From an uncultured Trueperaceae bacterium (GTDB taxonomy: Bacteria; Deinococcota; Deinococci; Deinococcales; Trueperaceae): a DNA stretch of 5,537 nt. Shown here in pieces: positions 1 to 5,537 of this stretch. The stretch spans positions 1-5,537 of the forward strand of contig CALCHY010000110.1 of NCBI GenBank assembly GCA_937907415.1, in the 5' to 3' direction. The number at the start of each line of letters is the position of its first letter. The first letter of the stretch is position 1. The translations under genes and the position numbers were made by a program. Below the pieces are notes generated by a model that worked only from the letters and a program-made list of their open reading frames with translations, was not told where the DNA came from and searched no databases.

Positions 1-2
1 CG

Positions 3-17
3 CGGGTCGTTGACCCG
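3..17 (+). other. Short perfect hairpin just upstream of the terminator
   Basis: CGGGTC (3-8) pairs with GACCCG (12-17) across a 3-nt GTT loop. It lies only 4 nt before the terminator stem. It may be part of the 3' end of an upstream transcript whose gene lies outside the window; its function cannot be judged from this fragment. Confidence 0.4.
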
Positions 18-21
18 TCAG

Positions 22-61
22 CCTCCCGCCGGAAATGTTGGTGCCGGACGGGAGGTTTTTT
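22..61 (+). terminator. Rho-independent terminator of an upstream unit
   Basis: CCTCCCG (22-28) pairs with CGGGAGG (49-55). The stem continues with CCGG (29-32) against CCGG (44-47), with A48 bulged, and closes on an 11-nt loop. Six T residues (56-61) follow directly. This is a classic intrinsic terminator read on the plus strand. The gene or RNA it ends lies left of the window. It also means the alcohol dehydrogenase cluster probably has its own promoter downstream of this point. Confidence 0.85.
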
Positions 62-1007
62 CGTGGCGGGGGTAGCTTGTGGCTACTTGAACTGGCGCCT
101 TGCTTACTACGAAAGCAGAAGGGAGCACCCGGCAGTATGCGCTCCTACTGTGAGTCGGTTCGCCTCCGAGCGCGCTTCTTAGGTAGTCGGTCGGCTTGAC
201 GAGTAGGAAGGTAGCCGACAACGTTCGACCCCGGACCTCCTTACGCGTTCCCGATTCCTTACGCACATGGCACAACGAGCTGACCTCACTGGAGACTCGC
301 TGGCGGCTCATTTAGGGTATCCGGGAGCCCAGCCCCTCACAGCTGCTCGAGCGGTTCGCGAGAAGAGGCTGTCCCTTTCACGCAGGCGCCTCGCCTCCTC
401 TTGGCTCGCCAAGCACACAAAAAACATGCTTCGATCGAGGATTCTCAGGTCACGTAGAGCGCCTTCCCGATCCTCGTGTGCATGAGTCACGGAACTAACC
501 GTCTTCAAAGCGCATTATGCCCTAATGGAAAGGAGGAAGCGTTAGCGTTCCGCATACTCAGGTAATTTGGAAAGCGTGTCACTTGCATGTGAAGGCAATT
601 CTCGAGTGGTATTGGACGTAAGTGTGCCGATTGCCAGGTTTTCGAGATACATGTCGGTGAGTACTTCCCGCAGGCTCTGGAGGGAAGAGAGTTGAACGAG
701 GTGGCGGAGTCGGTTGTATGTGGGCGCGGCGCGATCTACTGCGGACCTCGAGCGTTTCGCAGGGTTCCTTGCCATTGGCCCCGGCTTATTAGCGGTGCGT
801 ACTTTAAAGCGCGGACCCGAGGGTTCGACGGTGCCGGGGACGTCGCTGGTTCTACTTCGGAAGTTGTTGCATCGCCACTACAGCCTACGAGTCGAGTCTT
901 CAGTCGAATCGCCGTTGCTTCCAATGCCTCCTACTCGGGGCGCAGGCGTGCGGTGCAAGAGCGAACGTGAGGTCGCTGAGGGTCGCGCTTTCCAAGCAAT
1001 ACACCGT
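62..1007. other. About 950 bp with no supported gene
   Basis: I see no convincing coding sequence, tRNA, rRNA or insertion sequence here on either strand. The open frames of 60-100 codons overlap one another on both strands, lack good ribosome binding sites and give low-complexity Arg/Ser-rich translations. The longest minus-strand one (311-18) reads straight through the terminator stem. The frame that joins the dehydrogenase is open back to an ATG at 714, but those 105 extra codons place non-secretory sequence in front of a proper signal peptide, so they are best read as leader. An AAGGAGG at 530-536 has no start codon at a usable distance. The cluster promoter should lie here, but no -35/-10 or -24/-12 pair was good enough to call. 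Confidence 0.6.
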
Positions 1008-1024
1008 GAAGGATTGGACGGAAG
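1008..1024 (+). promoter_or_regulatory. Ribosome binding site region of the alcohol dehydrogenase
   Basis: GAAGGA (1008-1013) and GGAAG (1020-1024) precede the ATG at 1029; the nearer one is 4 nt from the start. Together with the signal peptide that begins exactly at this ATG, they favour 1029 over the in-frame ATG at 714. Confidence 0.55.
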
Positions 1025-1028
1025 AACT

Positions 1029-2900
1029 ATGAATTCCTTTTCCTGGTTTAAACGCCTTTGTATCGCTGTACTGCTTGGCGCTACCGCGCTAGGCACGACG
1101 GCCCTGGCTCAGAACACCGCACCTGCCGACGTCTTGGTGCCGAACTATTCAGAGGTAACGGATGCCCGCCTGCTAACGCCTGAACCCCAGAACTGGCTAA
1201 TCTACAAGGGCAACTATAGCCAGCACGCTTACAGTCCGCTAGATCAGATAACTCCGGATAACGTTTCAAACCTCGTGCCAGTTTGGACCTATTCTACTGG
1301 CGTAACTGGGGCCCATGAAGGCGCTCCGATCGTCAACGACGGCATCATGTTCGCTACGGGCGCATACACTACGCTCTTCGTCATGGATGCCGCGACTGGC
1401 AAACTACTCTGGTCGTATGCGAGGGATTTGCCGCAAGACGTATACCCCATGGTTTGCTGCGGGTTGGACAATCGCGGCGTTGCACTGTACGGCAATAACG
1501 TCTACATCACGACTCTAGACGCCCACCTCCTCGCATTTGACGTGTCAACCGGGAAGATGCTGTGGGACGAGACCGTTGCCGACTACACCAAAGGCTACGC
1601 GATGACCATGGCGCCATTGGCCGTCAAAGGCAAGATAATGGTTGGCGTTGCCGGTGGCGAGTATGGTGTTCGCGGCTTTGTCCAGGCTTTTGATGCCAAT
1701 ACTGGCGACAGCGTCTGGCAGTCCTTCACCACGGCCGCCCCTGATCAGCCCGGCGGCAACACATGGCCCGGCGACACCTACGAAAACGGTGCAGCAGCGC
1801 CGTGGGTAACTGGTAGTTACGACCCAGAGACGAACATGACGTACTGGGGCACCTCGAACGGTGGTCCGTGGATGGGCCAAGTTCGACCAGGCGACAACCT
1901 CTACGTTGCATCGGTAGTAGGGATGGACGCCGATACTGGCGAGATCAAGTCCTTCTATCAATACTCACCGAATGAAACCTGGGACTACGACGAGACCTCT
2001 GACCAGACCCTGGTAAACATCACCCGCGACGGTAAGGAAATCAAGGGCCTAATCCACGCCGGGCGCAACGGGCAGTTCTACTTGCTCGACCGCGCGAACA
2101 CCATTCCCAGCGTCGTGGTTGACGGCCAGGTAGTCTCACCAAGCGCCTCTACCCCTACCGACACGAGTGTTGGTGCTACCGCGCCTGACCGCCTTGGTTT
2201 CATTTACGGCGAAACGTACATGAAGGCCCAGCCACAAACCATCACAGGCTTTGACGCCGAGGGCCGCCCAGTCATTCCAGAAGATCACCGCCCGGGCATC
2301 AACAAGACCGTAACCGTTTGCCCGAACACGACGGGTGGCGACAACTGGACGGGCCTGAGCTTCAGTCCAGATACGGGCTACGCGTACATCCCGACGCAAG
2401 AATCGTGCAAGACCATCTCGGGCGTGCAGGTTGTCTACCAGCCGGGCCAGCGCTACATCGGCGCCAAGAACCAGCTCCTCCTTCCGGACGGAATCACTGA
2501 CTACGGCGCCTTGCAGGCCATTGACGTCGCAACAGGCAAAGTAGCCTGGCGCGTGGATCAGAAGCTGCCCGTTGTTTCGCCGCCACTTTCGACTCACGGC
2601 GGCCTAGTGTTCATCGGGGATGCTGCTAGCCGCGAGTTCAGGGCCTATGACGCGAAATCCGGTAAGGAAGTCTGGCACTTCACGACCAACTCTTCGGTAG
2701 TTGGTGTGCCGACAAGCTTCGAGGTAGACGGCGTTCAGTACATCGCGGTCGAGTCTAGCGGCGGGAACACCATGACCAACGTCCTAGCTCAGACTGCCAA
2801 ACTCGCGAACGTCCCGTTCTCCCCACCGGCGCAGGGCGGCGTCATCTGGGTCTTCGCGCTCAAAGATCAGGTGGCTGCAGCCCAGGCCGCCGGCCAGTAG
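1029..2900 (+). CDS. PQQ-dependent alcohol dehydrogenase, probably lanthanide-type
   Basis: Periplasmic quinoprotein that oxidises an alcohol to an aldehyde with PQQ and passes electrons to a c-type cytochrome. Length 623 aa, normal for type I enzymes (about 600). Residues 1-27 form a Sec signal peptide (FKR n-region, hydrophobic core, ALA before Gln28). Repeated propeller-blade motifs of the form D-x-x-T/S-G-K-x-x-W occur at about 120-129, 171-179, 222-230, 499-507 and 541-549. By comparison with methanol dehydrogenase: vicinal Cys143-Cys144 (redox disulfide), Arg149 (PQQ contact), Glu211 and Asn277 (metal ligands), Trp259 (PQQ stacking), Asp319 (catalytic base), Arg346, and the Asn439-Trp440 region. 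Asp321, two residues after the catalytic Asp, is the extra ligand typical of lanthanide enzymes such as XoxF and PedH; Ca enzymes such as MxaF have Ala there. No CxxCH occurs, so this is not a quinohaemoprotein. The substrate is unknown. Around the active site it reads more like ethanol-type (ExaA/PedH) than XoxF sequences, so no symbol is given. Confidence 0.93.
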   Translation: MNSFSWFKRLCIAVLLGATALGTTALAQNTAPADVLVPNYSEVTDARLLTPEPQNWLIYKGNYSQHAYSPLDQITPDNVSNLVPVWTYSTGVTGAHEGAPIVNDGIMFATGAYTTLFVMDAATGKLLWSYARDLPQDVYPMVCCGLDNRGVALYGNNVYITTLDAHLLAFDVSTGKMLWDETVADYTKGYAMTMAPLAVKGKIMVGVAGGEYGVRGFVQAFDANTGDSVWQSFTTAAPDQPGGNTWPGDTYENGAAAPWVTGSYDPETNMTYWGTSNGGPWMGQVRPGDNLYVASVVGMDADTGEIKSFYQYSPNETWDYDETSDQTLVNITRDGKEIKGLIHAGRNGQFYLLDRANTIPSVVVDGQVVSPSASTPTDTSVGATAPDRLGFIYGETYMKAQPQTITGFDAEGRPVIPEDHRPGINKTVTVCPNTTGGDNWTGLSFSPDTGYAYIPTQESCKTISGVQVVYQPGQRYIGAKNQLLLPDGITDYGALQAIDVATGKVAWRVDQKLPVVSPPLSTHGGLVFIGDAASREFRAYDAKSGKEVWHFTTNSSVVGVPTSFEVDGVQYIAVESSGGNTMTNVLAQTAKLANVPFSPPAQGGVIWVFALKDQVAAAQAAGQ

Positions 2901-2910
2901 CAGAGCGCAA

Positions 2911-2927
2911 CTACCTTGGACAGGTAG
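2911..2927 (+). other. Small hairpin after the dehydrogenase stop
   Basis: CTACCT (2911-2916) pairs with AGGTAG (2922-2927) around a 5-nt loop, 10 nt after the TAG stop. There is no T-run. It is weak alone but sits ahead of the much stronger stem at 2966-2992 in the same 132-bp gap. Confidence 0.35.
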
Positions 2928-2965
2928 CGAACTAGAAGTCGAAGCTAGACAGCGATCACTCGCAC

Positions 2966-2992
2966 GCGGGCCGGCCGCTGAGGCCGGCCCGC
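2966..2992 (+). other. Strong GC-rich intercistronic stem-loop without U-tract
   Basis: GCGGGCCGGCC (2966-2976) is the exact reverse complement of 2982-2992, with the 5-nt loop GCTGA: a perfect 11-bp, nearly all-GC stem. It lies 65 nt after the dehydrogenase stop and 40 nt before the next start. No T-run follows, so it is not a canonical intrinsic terminator. A likely role (inference) is to protect the 3' end of the dehydrogenase message, or to end transcription partially, so that the enzyme is made in excess over the two binding proteins. Confidence 0.6.
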
Positions 2993-3013
2993 CAACGTTC
3001 CAACCACAGCAAT

Positions 3014-3020
3014 AGGAGGG
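3014..3020 (+). promoter_or_regulatory. Ribosome binding site of the MxaJ-like gene
   Basis: AGGAGGG ends 12 nt before the ATG at 3033, which is a strong core but a longish spacing. An in-frame TAG at 3024-3026 excludes any start further upstream, so 3033 is the first possible ATG in this frame. Confidence 0.6.
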
Positions 3021-3032
3021 CGTTAGCCAACG

Positions 3033-3860
3033 ATGGAAGAGCCACGGACACTCTTGAACTTCGCTGCCGCAGTCCTTGCATTCGCATGTATGTCACTGAG
3101 CCCTGGCAAGGCGCAGCGTGTACCGACTTGGGAGCTAATCGTTTGTGCCGCACAAGACAATCTTCCGTACTCGAACAGTCAGGAGCAGGGTTTCGAGAAT
3201 GAGATCATCACCCTCATTTCTCAAGACCTAGACGCCACGCTGACTTATGTATGGCTGCCAAAAATCGAGGTCGCGAGCCAGAACCAGATTCTCCTCGAAG
3301 AAGGTAGATGCGACTTGTTCCTAGACGTCGGAGATAACTCTGATGATTTCCTGACGACCATCCCCTATTTTCAGACAACCTACTACTTCGTATATCGCGA
3401 GGATGCTGCTTTTGACATCTCTTCATTCGACGATGAGGCACTTGCCTCGCTGCGCATTGGGGTGATAACGGCAAGTCCGCCAGATGAAGCCCTTGGAATC
3501 CGCAATCTGGCAAAGAACGTGCGTCACTATTACCCTGGGCCCGCCAGCGCAGAAGAACAGCAAATCAAGGACGTCGTGAGTGGAAAACTGGACGTAGCTG
3601 TGATCTTTGGACCGTCAGCAGGGAAACTGGCGCTAGAGCGGCCAGACCTCAAAGTCGTTCCAGTCGCTCCCGAAGTTGACTTGTCCGGGCTCCTCATGGT
3701 GTACCAGACCGCAATGGGGCTAAGGCTTGCGGATACCGACCTGCGTGACCTCTTGAACAACTCCCTAGCGCGAACATGGGACGAGATCCAGTCGGTTCTT
3801 GAGTCCTACAACATCCCGGTACTTCCACTCCCCAAACCGATAATCAGTGTTGGAGGATGA
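3033..3860 (+). CDS. MxaJ/XoxJ-like quinoprotein dehydrogenase-associated periplasmic binding protein
   Basis: A 275-aa exported protein of the type II periplasmic-binding fold (SBP_bac_3-like). It matches the family found beside PQQ dehydrogenases (MxaJ, XoxJ and the MoxJ-like group). Residues 1-27 look like a Sec signal peptide with a hydrophobic core at about 8-22 and a probable GKA cleavage site, though the n-region (MEEPR) is unusually acidic. Family landmarks: ELIVCAAQDNLPYSN (34-48), GFENEI (53-58), EGRCDLFLDVG (90-100), LTTIPYFQTTYYFV (107-120) and the second-lobe segment GKLDVAVIFGPSAG (184-197). Cys38 and Cys93 are at the conserved cysteine positions. The mature part is strongly acidic, net about -20 by my count. 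XoxJ has been proposed to bind and activate its dehydrogenase rather than to feed a transporter. Its place directly after the dehydrogenase fits such a partner role. The family call is firm; the exact function is inferred. Confidence 0.9.
   Translation: MEEPRTLLNFAAAVLAFACMSLSPGKAQRVPTWELIVCAAQDNLPYSNSQEQGFENEIITLISQDLDATLTYVWLPKIEVASQNQILLEEGRCDLFLDVGDNSDDFLTTIPYFQTTYYFVYREDAAFDISSFDDEALASLRIGVITASPPDEALGIRNLAKNVRHYYPGPASAEEQQIKDVVSGKLDVAVIFGPSAGKLALERPDLKVVPVAPEVDLSGLLMVYQTAMGLRLADTDLRDLLNNSLARTWDEIQSVLESYNIPVLPLPKPIISVGG
3852..3856 (+). promoter_or_regulatory. Ribosome binding site that decides the start of the third gene
   Basis: GGAGG lies within the last codons of the preceding gene. 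The ATG at 3857 follows it with no spacing, which is too close for initiation. The in-frame ATG at 3863 is 6 nt away, which is good spacing. I therefore start the third gene at 3863, which leaves a 2-nt gap to the preceding TGA (3858-3860) and suggests translational coupling. Confidence 0.75.
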
Positions 3861-3862
3861 CT

Positions 3863-5218
3863 ATGTGGGACTCGAAGATCTCACGGCGCCGCTTCTTGGC
3901 GCTGTCTGGAACCGCCTTAGCTGGCACGCTATTGGGGCAAGCAGTCGGGCGCTCCCGTGCAGCCCCAGCCGTTACCACAAATGGAATGCTCCATATCGGC
4001 CTTGTTCTGCCAACCACTGGAGACCGCACCCTAGGGGCCTTTGGAAACAGCGCGATCCTGGGCTCCGCAGCCAATCGCGGCGCCATTTTGGCCGGGGACG
4101 AGATTCTTGGCCAAGTGGGACCCTCTGGCCGCCAGTTCAAGGCACTGATCTCCTCTGCGCCAGATACTGACTCGATGCTGCGTGCCGCTCGACGAATGAC
4201 CAGAGAAGAAGGAGCCTACGCCATCATCGGCGGATTCACCACCGACGATGCTCAAGCACTCAGTTCACTTGCCGTCGAAGATGATTTCATTTTTCTGAAT
4301 ATCGGCGCCCAAAGCGACTCATTGCGTGGATCGGACTGTAGTCGGAACACCTTCCACCTGTCGGACAGCGTTACAGCGTGCCTTGACGCCATGATCACGT
4401 TAGGGACGCAGTCACCCGCTAAGCGCTGGTACTTCGTTTACTCGGACGAGCCAGGACAGCAAGCGAAGATGACAACCGCGGCGGAACTACTTCACGATCA
4501 CCGAGACGTCTCGATCGCAGGCAGCGTGAAGGTCGCCCAGAACGTACCCTTCTACTCAGCTGCATTCACCGAGATTGCTCGGGTAGATCCTGAACTCGTG
4601 ATCCTACTCCTAACACCGAACGAGCAACTCACGTTTCTTGCGCAGTACGGGGCCTCGGGGCTCACAGCGAGGACCATGTGCTTCCCGTCGCCCGTTGCGC
4701 AGTCTCGGCAGTTCTATGCGGCCTACCTGGCCAACTTGCCAGAAATCAGTTCGGCTCAACACATAGCCACATGGGATGCGACTCTCGAGAACGAAACTGC
4801 TGTGAACCTGAACTCGAGATATCTCGAGCGCTTCGGCCTGGCCATGGACCCCCTCGCTTGGGCCGCGTACGCGGGAGTCAAGGTCATGGCCGAGGCCGCC
4901 GTCAAGGCGGACTCAACAGAAAGTACGGATCTGATTGACTATTTGGAAGACGAAGGCGTGCAGTTCGACGTCGGCAAGGCCGCGGAGACTTCGTTCCGCC
5001 CGTGGGACCACCAGATGCGCCAGCCCCTATACCTGGTGCGAACCCAGAGAGACTTCAAGGATCGAACGACTCTCCGGGACCTAGCCAAAGTTGAGCGCCA
5101 GTTTCCGCAAAGCGATGGCGCGTCCCCTGTCTCAGCCCAACAGCTCGACATGCTGGGAGTCAATGCTGCGGATTCTGTGTGTAACATGCATACTCCCCAG
5201 GCATCTGGTGAACTTTAG
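3863..5218 (+). CDS. Tat-exported ABC-type substrate-binding protein of a PQQ alcohol dehydrogenase system
   Basis: A 451-aa type I-fold periplasmic binding protein (Peripla_BP_6/LivJ-like). The N-terminus has a twin-arginine signal, S7-R-R-R-F-L12, followed by a hydrophobic stretch (about 13-28) and likely cleavage near 33-36; there is no lipobox Cys. The first lobe opens with LHIGLVLPTTGD (43-54). Further fold signatures are AYAIIGGFTTDDAQALSSLA (118-137), FIFLNIGAQ (142-150) and PELVILLLTPNEQ (243-255). The C-terminal stretch FRPWDHQMRQPLYLV (378-392) and the tail LDMLGVNAADSVC (428-440) resemble, from memory, the binding proteins annotated with PQQ-dependent alcohol dehydrogenase systems (PQQ_ABC_bind group). 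Cys159, Cys173, Cys273 and Cys440 could form disulfides. The gene starts 2 bp after the MxaJ-like gene and is surely co-transcribed with it. No permease or ATPase follows within the window. The ligand is unknown. The fold is certain and the PQQ-system subfamily is likely. Confidence 0.86.
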   Translation: MWDSKISRRRFLALSGTALAGTLLGQAVGRSRAAPAVTTNGMLHIGLVLPTTGDRTLGAFGNSAILGSAANRGAILAGDEILGQVGPSGRQFKALISSAPDTDSMLRAARRMTREEGAYAIIGGFTTDDAQALSSLAVEDDFIFLNIGAQSDSLRGSDCSRNTFHLSDSVTACLDAMITLGTQSPAKRWYFVYSDEPGQQAKMTTAAELLHDHRDVSIAGSVKVAQNVPFYSAAFTEIARVDPELVILLLTPNEQLTFLAQYGASGLTARTMCFPSPVAQSRQFYAAYLANLPEISSAQHIATWDATLENETAVNLNSRYLERFGLAMDPLAWAAYAGVKVMAEAAVKADSTESTDLIDYLEDEGVQFDVGKAAETSFRPWDHQMRQPLYLVRTQRDFKDRTTLRDLAKVERQFPQSDGASPVSAQQLDMLGVNAADSVCNMHTPQASGEL

Positions 5219-5298
5219 GCCCGATCGAGCGGAGACCACCATGGGGCACAGCGGCGGATGCCGTGACTTCCCAAGTGCAAAGGCGCCATCGATGGCAA

Positions 5299-5333
5299 GT
5301 CCTTGAGGACCAGCGAACTGGACCCTCAAGGAC
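5299..5333 (+). terminator. Long stem-loop, possible 3' end of the cluster transcript
   Basis: GTCCTTGAGG (5299-5308) pairs perfectly with CCTCAAGGAC (5324-5333). Inside it CCAG (5310-5313) pairs with CTGG (5318-5321) around a CGAA tetraloop, with a small A/AC internal loop between the two helices. It begins 80 nt after the last stop. No T-run follows in either direction, so a canonical rho-independent terminator is not shown. It may be a 3'-end stabilising or bidirectional structure. Confidence 0.45.
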
Positions 5334-5412
5334 GAATGGTGAACTAGCACCATGCCAATAGGCCGTCGGGGTACTTAGTCCGAAACGACCTACCGCCGCC
5401 CGCCTAGACTCC

Positions 5413-5442
5413 GCAGCCGACTCTTGTCCGGAAGCCGGCTGC
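5413..5442. other. Inverted repeat with 7-bp arms
   Basis: GCAGCCG (5413-5419) pairs with CGGCTGC (5436-5442) across a 16-nt loop, without a T-run. It is of modest strength and could be chance in GC-rich sequence. Confidence 0.25.
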
Positions 5443-5537
5443 CACTGTCGGCACCGAGGCCACGCTCGCGTCCGTGACTAGCGGCAACTGAGGCAACGGG
5501 CGTGGCGCTGGACTATCGGGCGTCTGTTGAGCATGGT

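Larger units (their letters stand above)
5219..5537. other. Gene-free stretch after the cluster
   Basis: The 319 bases to the window edge contain no supported gene. Plus-strand frames are closed by frequent stops. The minus strand has one frame open from the window edge to a TAG at 5406-5404 (about 43 codons, Pro/Val-rich) that could be the tail of a convergent gene but has nothing recognisable. An ATG at 5533-5535 lacks a good ribosome binding site. Two stem-loops are listed separately. Confidence 0.5.

Noticed and set aside
62..240. Possible tRNA or other structured RNA
   Set aside because: No T-arm GTTCRA consensus, acceptor stem or known RNA core motif was found; only short local pairings are present.
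268..283. TGGCAC resembling the -24 half of a sigma-54 promoter
   Set aside because: The -12 half reads GCTGA rather than TTGCA, and the site is about 750 bp from the first gene.
18..311. 97-codon minus-strand open frame
   Set aside because: It runs through the intrinsic terminator stem, has no recognisable domain and overlaps other random open frames.
530..536. AAGGAGG Shine-Dalgarno-like sequence
   Set aside because: No ATG, GTG or TTG lies at a usable distance downstream, so it does not mark a gene.
542..775. 77-codon minus-strand open frame, briefly considered as a transposase or regulator remnant
   Set aside because: No motif could be recognised and no clear ribosome binding site precedes its ATG, so there is no support for a gene or pseudogene.
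714..1028. N-terminal extension of the dehydrogenase from the ATG at 714
   Set aside because: It adds 105 residues unlike the family in front of a complete signal peptide; the ATG at 1029 has purine-rich ribosome binding sequence and gives the normal family length.
1545..1961. 138-codon minus-strand open frame, and a 153-codon one at 2136-2597
   Set aside because: Both lie antisense within the well-supported dehydrogenase gene and are shadows of its codon bias.

Overview
The window is moderately GC-rich bacterial DNA holding one three-gene plus-strand cluster (1029-5218), about 1 kb of upstream sequence with no credible gene, and about 320 bp of gene-free sequence after it. All three proteins carry export signals, and all belong to families tied to periplasmic pyrroloquinoline quinone (PQQ) alcohol oxidation. 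This points to a Gram-negative, probably proteobacterial, host with a PQQ-dependent respiratory alcohol oxidation system. The exact taxon cannot be read from the sequence. The second protein is strongly acidic, which would fit a marine or salt-adapted host, but that is weak evidence.

Layout. (1) 1-61: the end of an upstream transcription unit, with a small hairpin and then a textbook rho-independent terminator. (2) 62-1007: no supported gene; the open frames here look random. It presumably contains the promoter and leader of the cluster. (3) 1029-2900: a Sec-exported type I quinoprotein alcohol dehydrogenase (623 aa) with the vicinal disulfide, PQQ and metal ligands, and a D-x-D signature that predicts lanthanide dependence. 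It has no fused cytochrome c domain. (4) 2901-3032: a 132-bp gap with two hairpins, one a perfect 11-bp stem without a U-tract. (5) 3033-3860: a MxaJ/XoxJ-like periplasmic binding protein (275 aa). (6) 3863-5218: a Tat-exported type I-fold substrate-binding protein (451 aa) resembling the ABC-type binding proteins of PQQ alcohol dehydrogenase systems, 2 bp after the previous stop. (7) 5219-5537: no gene; a strong 14-bp stem-loop at 5299-5333 and a weaker one at 5413-5442.

How they may work together (inference): the dehydrogenase oxidises an alcohol in the periplasm with PQQ and probably a rare-earth ion. The MxaJ-like protein would act as an assembly or activation partner, as proposed for MxaJ/XoxJ. 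The second binding protein may bind a substrate, product, cofactor or metal complex. No ABC permease, ABC ATPase, cytochrome c, PQQ biosynthesis gene or aldehyde dehydrogenase is in the window, so the electron acceptor and any transporter partners must be encoded elsewhere. Family assignments come from reading the translations by eye; no database search was run.
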